Positions 32,297-41,902 of a DNA stretch of 64,000 nucleotides are shown in pieces (positions within the stretch are counted from its first letter, which is position 1; every line of letters starts with the position of its first letter). The DNA lies in NCBI RefSeq assembly GCF_035961655.1, contig NZ_CP108393.1:7215501-7279500 (forward strand), read 5' to 3'. The position numbers and the translations under genes are program-made. This DNA is from Streptomyces sp. NBC_01317 (GTDB lineage: Bacteria > Actinomycetota > Actinomycetes > Streptomycetales > Streptomycetaceae). A model generated the notes under the pieces. The model was not told the origin of the DNA. It was given only the letters and a program-made list of their open reading frames with translations, and did no database searches.

Positions 32297-35200
32297 CAGG
32301 CGATCCTCGTGTGCATGTCGACGGTGGTGCCGGTCGGGCCGGAGGTGATGGTGACGTCGTGCATCAGGGCATGCATGAGGCCCATGCCTCGACCGCGGTG
32401 CGCGTTGAGCTCGGGCTGGGGGGTCTTCCAGCGGCCCGTGTCGGTGATGGTCAGGTGCAGGTTGTCGACAAAAGCCTCCGCACGGAAGTGCACGGGGGCA
32501 CCAGGGGCGTCCCGATGGCCGTGTTCGATGGCGTTGGCGCACGCCTCGCCGGCCGCCACCAGGACGTTCTGCACGGTGTGGGGCGGAAGATCGCACTGGT
32601 CGAGCCAGCCGCGCAGGGTCTTGCGGACGGGGGCGAGCTGGGCGGATTCGGCGGGGAACGACATCTCCAGCGGCGCGGGGTGGCGGTACAGCAGCAGGGC
32701 GACGTCGTCGTCGTAGCCGTCGGCCGGGGCGAGCGTGGCCATCACGTCGGTGGCCAGGTCGTCGATGGCGGTGTTCCGGCCGTCCCTGAGGGCCTTCCCC
32801 GCCTGGTCGATGCCCGCGGTGAGCGGGCGGCGGCGGCGTTCGACGAGCCCGTCGGTGTACAGCAGGAGGGTCGAGCGGGCCCGGATGGTGCAACTGGCTT
32901 CGGGGCGGGGTGTGCCGGGGCGGACGGCGAGGGGCAGGGAACGGCCCTCCTCCAACAGGCGGGTGGTCCCGTCGGGTTGGACGAGGATGCCGGGCGGGTG
33001 TCCCGCGCTGGAATAGGTCAGCTGTCCGCTCTCGGGATGGAGGACCCCGCAGAAGACGGTGGTGCAGACCGCGCCCGGGACACCGGCGGCGAACCGGTCC
33101 AGGGCCATCAGCGCCTGGGCGGGCCGCGCGTCCTGCAACAGCAGGGCGCGACAGGCACTGCGCAACTGCCCCATGACGGTGGCGGCTTGCAGGCCGCGGC
33201 CGACGCAGTCGCCGACGACGATGCCGATACGGCCGTCGGGGAGGGGGACGGTGTCGTACCAGTCGCCCCCGACCTCCAGGGGCCGGGTGGCGGGCTCGTA
33301 GCGGACGGCGAAACCGTCGGGCAGGTGGGAGGGGCCCAGGATGGCGCGCTGGAGGGCGATGGCGGTCTCGCGCTGCTGGTCGATCTGGTGGGCCCGCGCC
33401 AGGCCCTGCGCGAGGTGACCGGCCAGCAGCGACAGCAGCAGCTGGTCCTCCCCGGTGAAGGGCCGCTGTTCTCCGAGGTCGATCCAGAGGACGAGCGGCC
33501 CGTCGGGATGCTCCAGCAGGACGCCGGCTCCCGACGGGTCGGTCACCGGGGCGAGCAGCGGGTGCCGGCGCAGCCCCGCGAGCGCCTGGCGCCTGCCCGG
33601 GGCCAGGTCCTCCCAGGTGAGGCCCTGGTCGGTGGCCGTCATGGTGGGTTCCTCGCCGTGGTCGAAGACCGCGGCCATGACCCCTTGGGCACGCCACCGC
33701 TTCTTCAGCTCGTCCAGCGCGCCGCCCAGCGCCTCGGACAGGCTGGTGGCCCGGGACAGGCAGGTTCCGAGGGCGGCCAGGGCGCTTTCCCGCTGGATGG
33801 CGTAGTGCTCGGCCGTGACGTCGCGGAAGGTGCCGACGATCACGGTGCGGCCGGTGTCGGGATCCTGGACCTGGTTGAAGGTGGCGCTGACCCAGATCCG
33901 GTGTCCCTCACGGTGGGTGAGGGGGACGGTGTAGCTGCCCTTCAGGTTGCCGACCAGCAGGTCGAAGGCGTTCCGTACTTTCTCGTGGGCCTCGGGATCG
34001 CTGTCGGCGTTCGGCCACCACGGCTGTACGGGTGCGTAGGGCAGCCCCTCGGGGCCGTAACCGAGGATGTTGGTGAAAGCCGCGTTGATCTCGATGACGG
34101 CGCCGTCCTCGTCGCAGACGAAGAAGGCCTCCTGGAGCGACTCGATCAGCGCGGTGCGCCAGCGGGCGTGGTGGCTGCGCAGGCGCGCCAGCCGGATGGC
34201 CGCCCGGGCCCGGGCGAGGAGTTCGGCGGCGGCGAACGGTTTGACCAGGTAGTCGTCGGCACCGGCCTGCAAGCCCTCGATGGACGCCTCCTGCCCGGCC
34301 CGGGCGGACAGCAGCAGTACTGGTACGGAGGCGGTACGCGAGTCGCCCCGCAGCGCCTCGACCAGGGCCAGGCCGTCCAGGCGGGGCATCATGACGTCGC
34401 TGACCACCAGGTCGGGAGTCTCGGCGCGGATGGCCTCCAGGGCCTGCCGGCCGTCGTACGCCGTGCTGACGGTGTAGCCGGCACCGCGCAGCAGGCGGGT
34501 GAGGTACTCGCGCATGTCCGCGTTGTCGTCGGCGACGAGTACCTTGGCCTGGCCCCCCGCGCCGGATCCGGGTCCGCTCACGGCCGCGGGGGCCGGCGGC
34601 GCCTGTTCGCCGGGAAGCCACCTCAGAGCCTCTTGTACGAAGGGGTCGGTGGCGACGGGGATCGTGTCCGTGCCGCTCTCCCGCAGGAGGGCGTCGGCGG
34701 GCAGATGCGCGGATCCGAACGGCAGCCGGATGGTGAAGCGGGTGCCCCGGCCCTCCGTGGACGCGGCGGTGATCGTACCGCCGTGCAGACCCACCAGCTC
34801 CTTGACCAGGGCCAGGCCGATACCGCTGCCCTCGTTCGAGCGGGAGCGGGCTTTCTCGATACGGTGGAAGCGCTCGAACAGCCGGGCCATCTCCCCGGCC
34901 GCGACACCGATCCCGGTGTCCACGACAACCACCTCCGCCGCGGTGTCCACGGCGCGCACGCTGACCCGGATCGAGCCGTCGAAGGTGAACTTCAGCGCGT
35001 TGCTGAGCAGGTTCAGGACCACCTTCTCCCACATGCTCCGGTCTATGTAGACCGGCTCCGGCAACGGCGCGCAGTCGACATGGAAGTCCAGGCCGGCCCT
35101 GTCGATGGCGGAACGGAAGACGCTGGTCAACTCGCCGGTGACGGCGGCCAGATCGACCGGCTCGTAGCTCGCCTGCATCCGTCCCGCCTCCAGGCGGGAG

Positions 35201-36441
35201 AAGTCGAGCAGCGTGTTGACCAGCTTGCTCAGGCGCAGCCCGTTGCGATGGATCAGCTCCAGTTCCTCACGCACCTCCGGGTCCGCGTCGGAGAGCCGGT
35301 TCCGCAGTTCCTGGACCGGGCCCGTGATCAGGGTGAGGGGAGTGCGGAACTCGTGGCTGATGTTGGAGAAGAACGTCGTCTTCGCCCGGTCCAGCTCCGC
35401 CAGTTCCTCCGCCCTGCGCTGCTGCGCCTGATAGCTGCGGGCGCTGGCCACACCGGCGGCGACATGGCCGGCGACCAGGTCCACGAAGCCGCGGTAGTCG
35501 TCGTCCCAGGCCCGGTAGCGGTTCAGGCCGGCCACCATGAACCCGTAGGGCGCGCCGCCCTGTTGCAGCAGCGGCACCACCACGGCCTGGACGGGCGGCT
35601 CCTGCCACGCCCCGGTCGGCAGGTCCGGGAACGCGTCGCTGTCGAGCGGCACCACCACGGACTGCCCGCCCGCGAGGGAACTCGCCGGCCAGACACCCTC
35701 GTCGGCGGGGAGGAGGAGTTCGGCGGCGGCGGGGTGGCCCGGCGCGATTCCGGTGGCCGCGGTCAGGCGGGCACCGCCGTCGTCGTCGAAGAGATAGGTC
35801 AGCGTGAAGGGCAGGTCGTGCCCGTTCCGCTCCAACTGCCGGCTGGTGAAGTCGAGCATCTCCTGCTCGGTGCGTACCACGCTCGGGTCGGAACCGAGAT
35901 CGCGCAGCGTGCCCATGCGGCGCTCGCCGATGACCCGTTCGGTCTCCTCGATGACCACACACAGCATGCCGACGACACGTCCCGCGTCGTCGCGCAGCGG
36001 ACTGTAGGAGAACGTGTGATAGCTCTCCTCCGTGTAGCCGGAGCGCTCCAGGAACAGCAGCAGCGCCTCGTCCCAGGTCGCCTTGCCGGTGTTCAGTACG
36101 GTGTGGATGCGGGGACCGATGTCGTCCCAGATCTCCTCCCACACCTCACTGGCCGGACGCCCCAGCGCCCAGGGGTACTTGCGGTCCAGGGTGTCACGGC
36201 GGTACGCGGCGTTGCAGAAGAACGTCAGATCCTCGCCCCACGCCATCCACATGGAAAAACGCGACGACAGCAGGATGCTCACCGCTGTCTGAAGGCTCTG
36301 CGGCCAGCCGGCCGGATCCCCGAGCGGTACGGCCGCCCAGTCCACGCGGGCCAGATCCCGGCCGATCTCCTCGTCGGCCGTGAACACGGCGGCGCCTTCC
36401 GCGGGAGGCATGTCGAGCTCCGCGTCCTCGGAACCTGTCAC
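32296..36441 (-). CDS. Multidomain hybrid histidine kinase, receiver, SpoIIE phosphatase and RsbW-type kinase
   Basis: This 1381-residue protein combines a complete signalling chain. Order: PAS (about 55-170), GAF (190-335), histidine kinase dimerisation domain ([12 protein letters not shown]363), HATPase ([22 protein letters not shown]; 470-575), receiver ([10 protein letters not shown]682, K734), second PAS (760-880), second GAF (890-1018), SpoIIE/PP2C phosphatase (GGDWYD 1058-1063, [20 protein letters not shown]; to 1253) and an RsbW-like ATPase ([11 protein letters not shown] 1299-1309, GRGMGL 1350-1355). The start is a GTG preceded by GGTGG. It is translationally coupled to a STAS protein and divergent from a GAF-SpoIIE gene. 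It probably links several stimuli to sigma-factor release. No transmembrane segment is seen, so it is cytoplasmic. Confidence 0.88.
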   Translation of the reverse strand: MTGSEDAELDMPPAEGAAVFTADEEIGRDLARVDWAAVPLGDPAGWPQSLQTAVSILLSSRFSMWMAWGEDLTFFCNAAYRRDTLDRKYPWALGRPASEVWEEIWDDIGPRIHTVLNTGKATWDEALLLFLERSGYTEESYHTFSYSPLRDDAGRVVGMLCVVIEETERVIGERRMGTLRDLGSDPSVVRTEQEMLDFTSRQLERNGHDLPFTLTYLFDDDGGARLTAATGIAPGHPAAAELLLPADEGVWPASSLAGGQSVVVPLDSDAFPDLPTGAWQEPPVQAVVVPLLQQGGAPYGFMVAGLNRYRAWDDDYRGFVDLVAGHVAAGVASARSYQAQQRRAEELAELDRAKTTFFSNISHEFRTPLTLITGPVQELRNRLSDADPEVREELELIHRNGLRLSKLVNTLLDFSRLEAGRMQASYEPVDLAAVTGELTSVFRSAIDRAGLDFHVDCAPLPEPVYIDRSMWEKVVLNLLSNALKFTFDGSIRVSVRAVDTAAEVVVVDTGIGVAAGEMARLFERFHRIEKARSRSNEGSGIGLALVKELVGLHGGTITAASTEGRGTRFTIRLPFGSAHLPADALLRESGTDTIPVATDPFVQEALRWLPGEQAPPAPAAVSGPGSGAGGQAKVLVADDNADMREYLTRLLRGAGYTVSTAYDGRQALEAIRAETPDLVVSDVMMPRLDGLALVEALRGDSRTASVPVLLLSARAGQEASIEGLQAGADDYLVKPFAAAELLARARAAIRLARLRSHHARWRTALIESLQEAFFVCDEDGAVIEINAAFTNILGYGPEGLPYAPVQPWWPNADSDPEAHEKVRNAFDLLVGNLKGSYTVPLTHREGHRIWVSATFNQVQDPDTGRTVIVGTFRDVTAEHYAIQRESALAALGTCLSRATSLSEALGGALDELKKRWRAQGVMAAVFDHGEEPTMTATDQGLTWEDLAPGRRQALAGLRRHPLLAPVTDPSGAGVLLEHPDGPLVLWIDLGEQRPFTGEDQLLLSLLAGHLAQGLARAHQIDQQRETAIALQRAILGPSHLPDGFAVRYEPATRPLEVGGDWYDTVPLPDGRIGIVVGDCVGRGLQAATVMGQLRSACRALLLQDARPAQALMALDRFAAGVPGAVCTTVFCGVLHPESGQLTYSSAGHPPGILVQPDGTTRLLEEGRSLPLAVRPGTPRPEASCTIRARSTLLLYTDGLVERRRRPLTAGIDQAGKALRDGRNTAIDDLATDVMATLAPADGYDDDVALLLYRHPAPLEMSFPAESAQLAPVRKTLRGWLDQCDLPPHTVQNVLVAAGEACANAIEHGHRDAPGAPVHFRAEAFVDNLHLTITDTGRWKTPQPELNAHRGRGMGLMHALMHDVTITSGPTGTTVDMHTRIA

Positions 36442-36549
36442 TGTTCCACCCTTCCGTTCACGTCAGTCCCCTCCGTGCCGGCCGCTTCCGGCGTACCGGT
36501 GCGCGCACGTCACAGACCACACGCACAGGCCGCGTGCCGCTCGCCGTAG

Positions 36550-36575
36550 GACTGCTTCGAGCCACCCCGGGGTAA
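36550..36575 (+). promoter_or_regulatory. Possible SigB-type stress promoter
   Basis: GACT, a 16-base gap and GGGTAA fit the GNNT-N(14-16)-GGGTA(C/T) pattern known for Streptomyces SigB-like factors except at the last base. It lies 77 bases before the GAF-SpoIIE start. The rest of the 36442-36652 gap shows nothing definite. Confidence 0.35.
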
Positions 36576-36652
36576 CTCATGGGACGCGTTCCGTAGGATA
36601 AGGCAGCCGCCCTCGGGCCGGCGGTCCGGTTGCCGGCAGCGGGGGAGACACT

Positions 36653-37990
36653 ATGACGGCGACCCAGGACGCCTTCCATCCGGACGCGGGGCAGTCCTCG
36701 CCGGACGAGCAGGCACGCCTCGCCGCCGTACGCCGCTACCGGATCCTCGACAGCGCGCCCGACGGCGCCTTCGGCAGGATCGCCTCCCTGGCGGCGCGCA
36801 TCTTCGACGCACCCATGGCCACGGTGACGATCGTGGACAGCGACCGGGTGTGGTTCAAGGCCGCCCACGGCCTCAAGGACATGAGCGAGACCAGCTGCGC
36901 CCCGGGCCTGTGTGCCTCCGCCATCCTGCACAGCGGGCCGTACGTCGTCAGCGACACCCGGGCCGACCCCCGGGCCACCGTCCACCCTCTCGTGCGGAGC
37001 TGTCCGGCCGTCCGCTTCTACGCCGCCGCGGCGATCACCACCGCCGACGGCCACCGGCTCGGCACCGTCAACGTCCTGGACACCAGGCCCCGGCATCCCA
37101 CCCCTGGTCAGCTCGAAGCGCTGGAGGACCTCGCCGCGCTCGTCATGGACGAACTCGAAGTACGCCTGTCCACGCTGCGTACCGTCGCCGCCGAGCGCGA
37201 GCGGCGAACCGACGCCGAACGGCTGGCGCGCACCCTTCAGCGCACTCTCCTGCCCCCCGCCCTGCCTCTGGTGCCCGGCCTGGACGCGGCCGCCGCCTAC
37301 CACCCCGCCTCCGTCGACGAGGTCGGCGGCGACTTCTACGACCTGTTCCCCCTCGACGACGGCCGCTGGGCGTTCTTCCTCGGTGACGTGTGCGGCAAGG
37401 GGGCCGACGCCGCCGCCCTGACGTCGCTGACCCGCTACACCCTGCGCGCCGCGGCCATCTACAACCCCGACCCGTGCACCGCCCTGGCGAACCTCGACAC
37501 CGTCCTGAAAGGGGAGTACCAGGGCAGCACCCCGCGGTTCTGCACCGCGGTGTTCGGCGTGCTGGACGCCCTGGCCGACGGGTCGTTCGCCGTCACACTG
37601 GCCGGTGGCGGCCACCCCCCGGCCCTGGCGCTGCGTGCGGACGGCACCGTCGAGCCCATCTCCACCACGGGCGGCCAGCTGATCGGACTGCTGCCCGATC
37701 CGCACTTCGTAGGGACCACCACACGCCTCGCCCCCGGCGACGCGCTGCTGCTGTACACCGACGGACTCAGCGAGGCCCGCACCGCGGGGGGCGCCATGCT
37801 CGGCGAGGACGGACTGGCCCGCCACCTGTCCGAACATCCTGCCCAGGGAGCCGACGCCCTGCTCGCGATGCTGCACACCCTCTTCACGGACCTGGGCACG
37901 GGAGTCAGCGACGACACCGCGCTGCTCGCCCTTTCCGTCCCCTTGGTCCCCCTGGGTACCACCGACCGACCCGTACAGGAGAACAGGTGA
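36653..37990 (+). CDS. GAF-domain SpoIIE-type serine phosphatase
   Basis: The 445-residue protein has an N-terminal GAF sensor (about 20-170; RYRILDSAPDGAFGRIASLAARIF, TVTIVDSDRVWFKAAHG) and a C-terminal PP2C/SpoIIE phosphatase with [46 protein letters not shown] and GVSDDTALLAL. It would dephosphorylate STAS proteins; the partner is encoded next, with a 4-base overlap (GTGA). It is transcribed away from the large hybrid kinase, so two partner-switching inputs share one control region. GGGGGAG precedes the ATG. Confidence 0.87.
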   Translation: MTATQDAFHPDAGQSSPDEQARLAAVRRYRILDSAPDGAFGRIASLAARIFDAPMATVTIVDSDRVWFKAAHGLKDMSETSCAPGLCASAILHSGPYVVSDTRADPRATVHPLVRSCPAVRFYAAAAITTADGHRLGTVNVLDTRPRHPTPGQLEALEDLAALVMDELEVRLSTLRTVAAERERRTDAERLARTLQRTLLPPALPLVPGLDAAAAYHPASVDEVGGDFYDLFPLDDGRWAFFLGDVCGKGADAAALTSLTRYTLRAAAIYNPDPCTALANLDTVLKGEYQGSTPRFCTAVFGVLDALADGSFAVTLAGGGHPPALALRADGTVEPISTTGGQLIGLLPDPHFVGTTTRLAPGDALLLYTDGLSEARTAGGAMLGEDGLARHLSEHPAQGADALLAMLHTLFTDLGTGVSDDTALLALSVPLVPLGTTDRPVQENR

Positions 37991-38343
37991 CCGACCGTAC
38001 TCTGACCGCGACCCGACGACCTCACCCCGCGGGCGCCACGGTGCTGGCCGTGACGGGCGAACTCGACCACCACACCGCCCGGGAGCTCAGCCACGTCGTC
38101 GACGAGGCTCCCTTCACCTCCGACGCTCCCGTGATCATCGACCTGACGGATCTCACCTACTGCGACTCCACCGGCCTCACCGTCCTTGTCGCCGCCTACA
38201 ACCGGGCCCAGCAGGCCGGTACCCCGCTGGTCCTCGTCGGGCTGAACGCCGACCTGACGCGTGTCTTCCGTATCGTCGGCCTGGACCAGCTCTTCAGCTT
38301 CCAGCCCACCCTCGAAGACGCTGTCGACGCTTTGCGTGCCTAG
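37987..38343 (+). CDS. STAS-domain anti-sigma factor antagonist
   Basis: The 118-residue STAS protein has the phosphorylation motif LTYCDSTGLTVLVAAY with Ser61. The GTG start overlaps the upstream stop by 4 bases. Its C-terminus (FRIVGLDQLFSFQPTLEDAV) is typical of RsbV/SpoIIAA-like antagonists. It may compete with the other STAS protein of the divergent module for the same RsbW-type kinase. It overlaps the convergent VOC gene by 4 bases. Confidence 0.85.
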   Translation: MTDRTLTATRRPHPAGATVLAVTGELDHHTARELSHVVDEAPFTSDAPVIIDLTDLTYCDSTGLTVLVAAYNRAQQAGTPLVLVGLNADLTRVFRIVGLDQLFSFQPTLEDAVDALRA

Positions 38344-38741
38344 GGCGTGTCTTTCGGCTGCGTCGCGATCTGGATCAGGTTGCCGCAGGTGTCGTCGAGG
38401 ACGGCGGTGGTGACGGGGCCCATCTCCAGGGGTTCCTGGGTGAAGACGACGCCGAGGGCGCGCAGCCGCTCGTACTCAGCCTGTACGTCGTCGACGGCGA
38501 ACTGGTGGATCGGGATGCCGTCCTGGACGAGCGCGTCGCGGTAGGGCTTGACGGCCGGGTGGCCGGCGGGCTCCAGGAGGAGTTCGGTGCCGCCGGGCTC
38601 GGCGGGCGAGACGACGGTCAGCCACCGGTCCTGCCCGCCCACCGGGACGTCGTACTTCTTCACGAAGCCGAGGATCTCGGTGTAGAAGCGCAGGGCCTTG
38701 GCCTGGTCGTCGACGAAGACGCTGGTCAGATGGATCTTCAT
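38340..38741 (-). CDS. VOC-family (glyoxalase/bleomycin resistance fold) protein
   Basis: The 133-residue protein carries paired beta-alpha-beta-beta-beta modules: MKIHLTSVFVDDQAKALRFYTEILGF, then IHQFAVDDVQAEYERLRALGVVF and TAVLDDTCGNLIQI. Members are small metalloenzymes or ligand-binding proteins such as glyoxalases. The ATG at 38741 overlaps the stop of the ArsR gene by 4 bases, so the two are co-translated and the VOC protein is probably under ArsR control. The substrate is unknown. Confidence 0.83.
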   Translation of the reverse strand: MKIHLTSVFVDDQAKALRFYTEILGFVKKYDVPVGGQDRWLTVVSPAEPGGTELLLEPAGHPAVKPYRDALVQDGIPIHQFAVDDVQAEYERLRALGVVFTQEPLEMGPVTTAVLDDTCGNLIQIATQPKDTP

Positions 38742-39046
38742 GGGGTGTTCTCCTCGGGTCCGGGGGTGTCGGGCAGGGGCCATCGCTCGGCGATCCGCCG
38801 CAGCGGGGCCGTGTTGAGGTCGTGGAACTTGTAGCGGCCCTCCCGCCGGGTCTCGACCAGCCCGGCGGCCTCCAGCAGGGCGAGGTGCTGGGACACCGCC
38901 TGGCGTGAGATGCCGAGTTGATGCTTCATGGCCAGTCGCGAGCAGATCTCGAACAGGGTCTGTCCGGACTTCTCCGCGAGTTCGTCGAGGATGGTACGGC
39001 GGGTGGAGTCGGCCAGGGCTTTGAAAAGATCGTCGGCCACGACCAC
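38738..39046 (-). CDS. ArsR-family winged-helix regulator
   Basis: The 102-residue regulator has DDLFKALADSTRRTILDELAEKSGQTLFEICSRL, then ISRQAVSQHLALLEAAGLVETRREGRYKFH, the ArsR helix-turn-helix and wing. No metal-binding Cys cluster is visible, so it probably senses something other than metal. A GTG at 39046 is chosen because an inverted repeat lies just upstream (39049-39074); starting at the ATG at 39076 would place that operator inside the gene. GTG at 39040 is also possible. Confidence 0.78.
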   Translation of the reverse strand: MVVADDLFKALADSTRRTILDELAEKSGQTLFEICSRLAMKHQLGISRQAVSQHLALLEAAGLVETRREGRYKFHDLNTAPLRRIAERWPLPDTPGPEENTP

Positions 39047-39048
39047 AG

Positions 39049-39074
39049 GATAGGCAAGTCTTCGCTTGCCTATC
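39049..39074. promoter_or_regulatory. Operator for the ArsR-VOC pair
   Basis: GATAGGCAAG (39049-39058), a 6-base gap, then CTTGCCTATC (39065-39074): a perfect 10-bp inverted repeat immediately before the ArsR start, suited to autoregulation. Confidence 0.65.
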
Positions 39075-39149
39075 AAGGGCCTGGGCGGGAGCGATCCGTC
39101 CCGGGGATTGACATCGGCAGGGTTCGGCAGGCAACCTCGACGCGTAGCG

Positions 39150-39163
39150 TGTTAACGATAACA
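39150..39163. promoter_or_regulatory. LacI-type operator of the isomerase-ROK-LacI operon
   Basis: TGTTAACGATAACA is palindromic at all positions except the central A/T pairs around a CG step, the classic form of LacI-family operators. It lies 23 bases before the isomerase-like gene. A -35-like TTGACA is at 39108-39113, but no good -10 was found. Confidence 0.65.
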
Positions 39164-39186
39164 TTCATGAACGTGAAGGAGACCGC

Positions 39187-40881
39187 ATGTACCGGCTCGA
39201 CCCGCGTTACACCCCCGCACCCCGGGCCGTCCTCGCCGCCGGATGGCGGGCGGTGTCCGCGCAACTCCCGGACGGCCCGGCGGTGGTGGCCGTCGACGGA
39301 CCCCCGTCCGTCGACTGGGAGCGATTCCGCGACGGCCTCGAACGCGAGCTGACCGCGCGTGGCACCCCGCTCGTCCTGCTCGATGTCCGCGCCCATTACG
39401 TACCGCCGGCCCAGGTCGAGCGGCGCACCGAGCGACCGGAGGACGCGGACGACCCGTACTTCCGCAAGCTCGCCGAGAACCCCCTCGACGACCTCTTCGA
39501 CACCCTTCCGCGGCCGGCTCCCCCGCAGGAAGGGGTCCTGCTCGTCTACGGGCCGGGCGCCGCTCTCGTGGAGCACGACCTGCTCTGGTACGCCGACGTG
39601 CCCAAGCGGTACGCGGAGGCCGCGGTGGCCGCGGGCAGGCGGGGGGCGAACCTCGGACTGCCCGAAGGGAAGCCCGACTTCAGGCGGCTGTTCTACGTCG
39701 ACTGGCCGATGCTCGACCGCCACCGCGACGCGTTGGCCCACCGCCTCGACGCCTGGCTCGATATGCAAGAACCCGACCGTCCCGCGCTGATCGACGGCGA
39801 CGGCCTGCGCGCCACCTACGCGACGTTGGCGCGCGGGCCCGTCCGCACCCGTCCGTACTTCAACTCCACGCCCTGGGGCGGCCATTGGGCCCAGCGTGAG
39901 CTCGGGTTCAACCGCGACGCCGGCAATACCGCGCTCGGCTACGAACTGATCGCGCCGGAGGCCGGCATCCTCATCGGCACCGGGCCGCGGGCTCAGGTCG
40001 AGGTGCCCTTCCAGCTGATGTGCGTGCTGGAACCCGAGAACGTGATGGGGGCCGAGGCCCACGCCCGCTTCGGCACCTCCTTCCCGATCCGCTTCGACTA
40101 TCTCGACACCGTCGGCGGCGGCAACCTCTCGCTGCACTGCCACCCCAAGGAGGCGTACATGCGGGAGCGTTTCGGCTGGCCCTACACCCAGCACGAGACG
40201 TACTACCTGACCCTCGGCGGCCCCGGTGCCAAGGTCTTCCTCGGCCTGCGTGAGGACGCCGACGTCGATCTCTTCCGCAAGGAGGTACGGGAGTCCGTCG
40301 CCGGGGGAGTGCCCATGGACCCCGAGGACCACGTCCTCGCCTTCCCCGCCGAGCAGGGGCAGTTGTTCATGATCCCCGCGGGCACCCCGCACGCCAGCGG
40401 GGCGGGCAATCTGGTGCTGGAGATCAGCGCCACCCCGTACCTGTACAGCCTGAGGTTCTACGACTGGCTGCGGCCCGCCGCCGACGGCACCCCGCGCCCC
40501 CTGCCGTACGAACACGGATTCGCCAACCTGGAGAGCGGACGGCGTGGCGAGAGTGTCGCCCGCGACCTGGTGCAGGAGCCGCGCACCCTGCGCGAGGGCA
40601 ACGGCTGGCGGGAAGAGGTGATCGGCGCACTGGACGAGATGTTCTACGAGGTCAGGAGGTACGTGATCGACGCCGGCGCCGAGGCGGACGACCACACCCG
40701 CGACCGCTTCCACCTGCTGAACGTGGTGGAGGGCGAGGGCGTCACCGTGCACACGGCGGCCGGGGACCGGCACGAACTGGCCTACGCGGAGACGCTGACC
40801 GTGCCGGCCGCGGTCGGCGGCTACACCCTGCGGGCGGTCGGTGATCGCCCGGTACGGGTCGTGAAGGCGCTCGTCCGTTGA
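39187..40881 (+). CDS. Class I mannose-6-phosphate isomerase-like protein with extra N-terminal domain
   Basis: The 564-residue protein ends in a cupin-type phosphomannose isomerase region: LSLHCHPKEAYMRERFGWPYTQHETYY (H317, H319, E322) and FMIPAGTPHASGAGNLVLE (H402), which fit a metal site. The first roughly 190 residues (WRAVSAQLPDGPAVVAVDGPPSVDWERF, LVLLDVRAHY, LLVYGPGAALVEHDLLWYADVP) resemble a uridine-kinase-like fold lacking a P-loop, so that part is probably regulatory or sugar-binding. It is followed by a ROK kinase and a LacI regulator, pointing to import and phosphorylation of a hexose. The exact sugar is unknown. Confidence 0.72.
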   Translation: MYRLDPRYTPAPRAVLAAGWRAVSAQLPDGPAVVAVDGPPSVDWERFRDGLERELTARGTPLVLLDVRAHYVPPAQVERRTERPEDADDPYFRKLAENPLDDLFDTLPRPAPPQEGVLLVYGPGAALVEHDLLWYADVPKRYAEAAVAAGRRGANLGLPEGKPDFRRLFYVDWPMLDRHRDALAHRLDAWLDMQEPDRPALIDGDGLRATYATLARGPVRTRPYFNSTPWGGHWAQRELGFNRDAGNTALGYELIAPEAGILIGTGPRAQVEVPFQLMCVLEPENVMGAEAHARFGTSFPIRFDYLDTVGGGNLSLHCHPKEAYMRERFGWPYTQHETYYLTLGGPGAKVFLGLREDADVDLFRKEVRESVAGGVPMDPEDHVLAFPAEQGQLFMIPAGTPHASGAGNLVLEISATPYLYSLRFYDWLRPAADGTPRPLPYEHGFANLESGRRGESVARDLVQEPRTLREGNGWREEVIGALDEMFYEVRRYVIDAGAEADDHTRDRFHLLNVVEGEGVTVHTAAGDRHELAYAETLTVPAAVGGYTLRAVGDRPVRVVKALVR

Positions 40882-41876
40882 TCCCCGTCCTGGAGATCGG
40901 CGGCACCCATGTCACCGCCGCCCTCGTCGACCTGCCCGGGCGACGGGTCGTCCACCGCACCAGGAGCCCGCTCGACCCGCACGGCGGCGCCGGGGACATT
41001 CTTGGCGGCGTACGGCGCTGCGCCGCCGGGCTGCCGGCGCCTCCCGGCGCACGGTGGGGCGTGGCCGTGCCGGGACCGTTCGACTACGCGAAGGGAGTCG
41101 CGCTCTTCGCGGGTGTCGGCAAGTTCGAGGCGTTGTACGGAGTGGACGTGCGAGCGGCACTCCTCGGCGGTCTGTGGCAGCGTCCCGGTGACGTCGTGTT
41201 CCTCAACGACGCGCACGCCTTCCTGGCCGGTGAGTGGACCGGGGGCGCGGCCCACGGACACCGCCGTGCTGTCGGCATCACGCTCGGTACGGGCGTCGGT
41301 TCGGCGTTTCTCGCCGACGGCCTCATCCGCGAGGACGGTTCCGGCGTGCCGCCCGGGGGGCGCATGGACCTGACCGAGGTCGGCGGCAGGCCGTTGGAGG
41401 ACACCGTTTCCCGCCGGGCGATCCTCGTCCGGTACGGCGATCCGGCCGCCGACGTGCGCGACATCGCCGACCGCGCCAGGGCGGGGGAGCAACGGGCCCG
41501 CCGGGTGCTGGCCGACGCCCTGACCGCGCTGGGTGCCGCGCTCGGCCCGCGCCTGGCGGCTTTTGGCGCGACCGTCCTGGTCGTCGGAGGGTCCATGGCC
41601 CGCTCCTGGGATCTTGTCTTCCCCGCGCTGCGCGGCGGACTCGCCTCGGGCGGCTGGGTTCCGGACGACGGGGAGCCGGGGGACGTGGTCCCGGACGACG
41701 TGGACCGGGGCGACGGATCGCAGCGTACCGACACACCTGCGAGCCCTCCGGGTACCACCACCGGTCCGCGTCGCGTCCCGGCCGGCACCGCACGGCATAC
41801 TCGTGCGGTGAGGCCCGCCGGCTCCGCCGAGGACGCCGCACTGATCGGCGCGGCACGCGCGGCTGCCACCGCGTGA
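40878..41876 (+). CDS. ROK-family sugar kinase
   Basis: The 332-residue protein has the ROK/ASKHA pattern: VLEIGGTHVTAALVDLPG at the start (phosphate loop), GVAVPGPFDY, VVFLNDAHAFLAGEW (catalytic Asp region), and AVGITLGTGVGSAFLADG. The cysteine-rich zinc motif of many ROK kinases is absent. The last 100 residues are Gly/Asp/Pro-rich and low in similarity. The start is a TTG overlapping the upstream stop (TTGA), so it is translationally coupled. It probably phosphorylates the sugar handled by the isomerase-like protein. Confidence 0.8.
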   Translation: MIPVLEIGGTHVTAALVDLPGRRVVHRTRSPLDPHGGAGDILGGVRRCAAGLPAPPGARWGVAVPGPFDYAKGVALFAGVGKFEALYGVDVRAALLGGLWQRPGDVVFLNDAHAFLAGEWTGGAAHGHRRAVGITLGTGVGSAFLADGLIREDGSGVPPGGRMDLTEVGGRPLEDTVSRRAILVRYGDPAADVRDIADRARAGEQRARRVLADALTALGAALGPRLAAFGATVLVVGGSMARSWDLVFPALRGGLASGGWVPDDGEPGDVVPDDVDRGDGSQRTDTPASPPGTTTGPRRVPAGTARHTRAVRPAGSAEDAALIGAARAAATA

Positions 41877-41902
41877 GGACGGACGAAGGGAACACGGCCG
41901 GG

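Noticed and set aside
32287..36549. A 1420-residue plus-strand ORF
   Set aside because: It is antisense to the hybrid kinase, whose domains are unmistakable on the minus strand.
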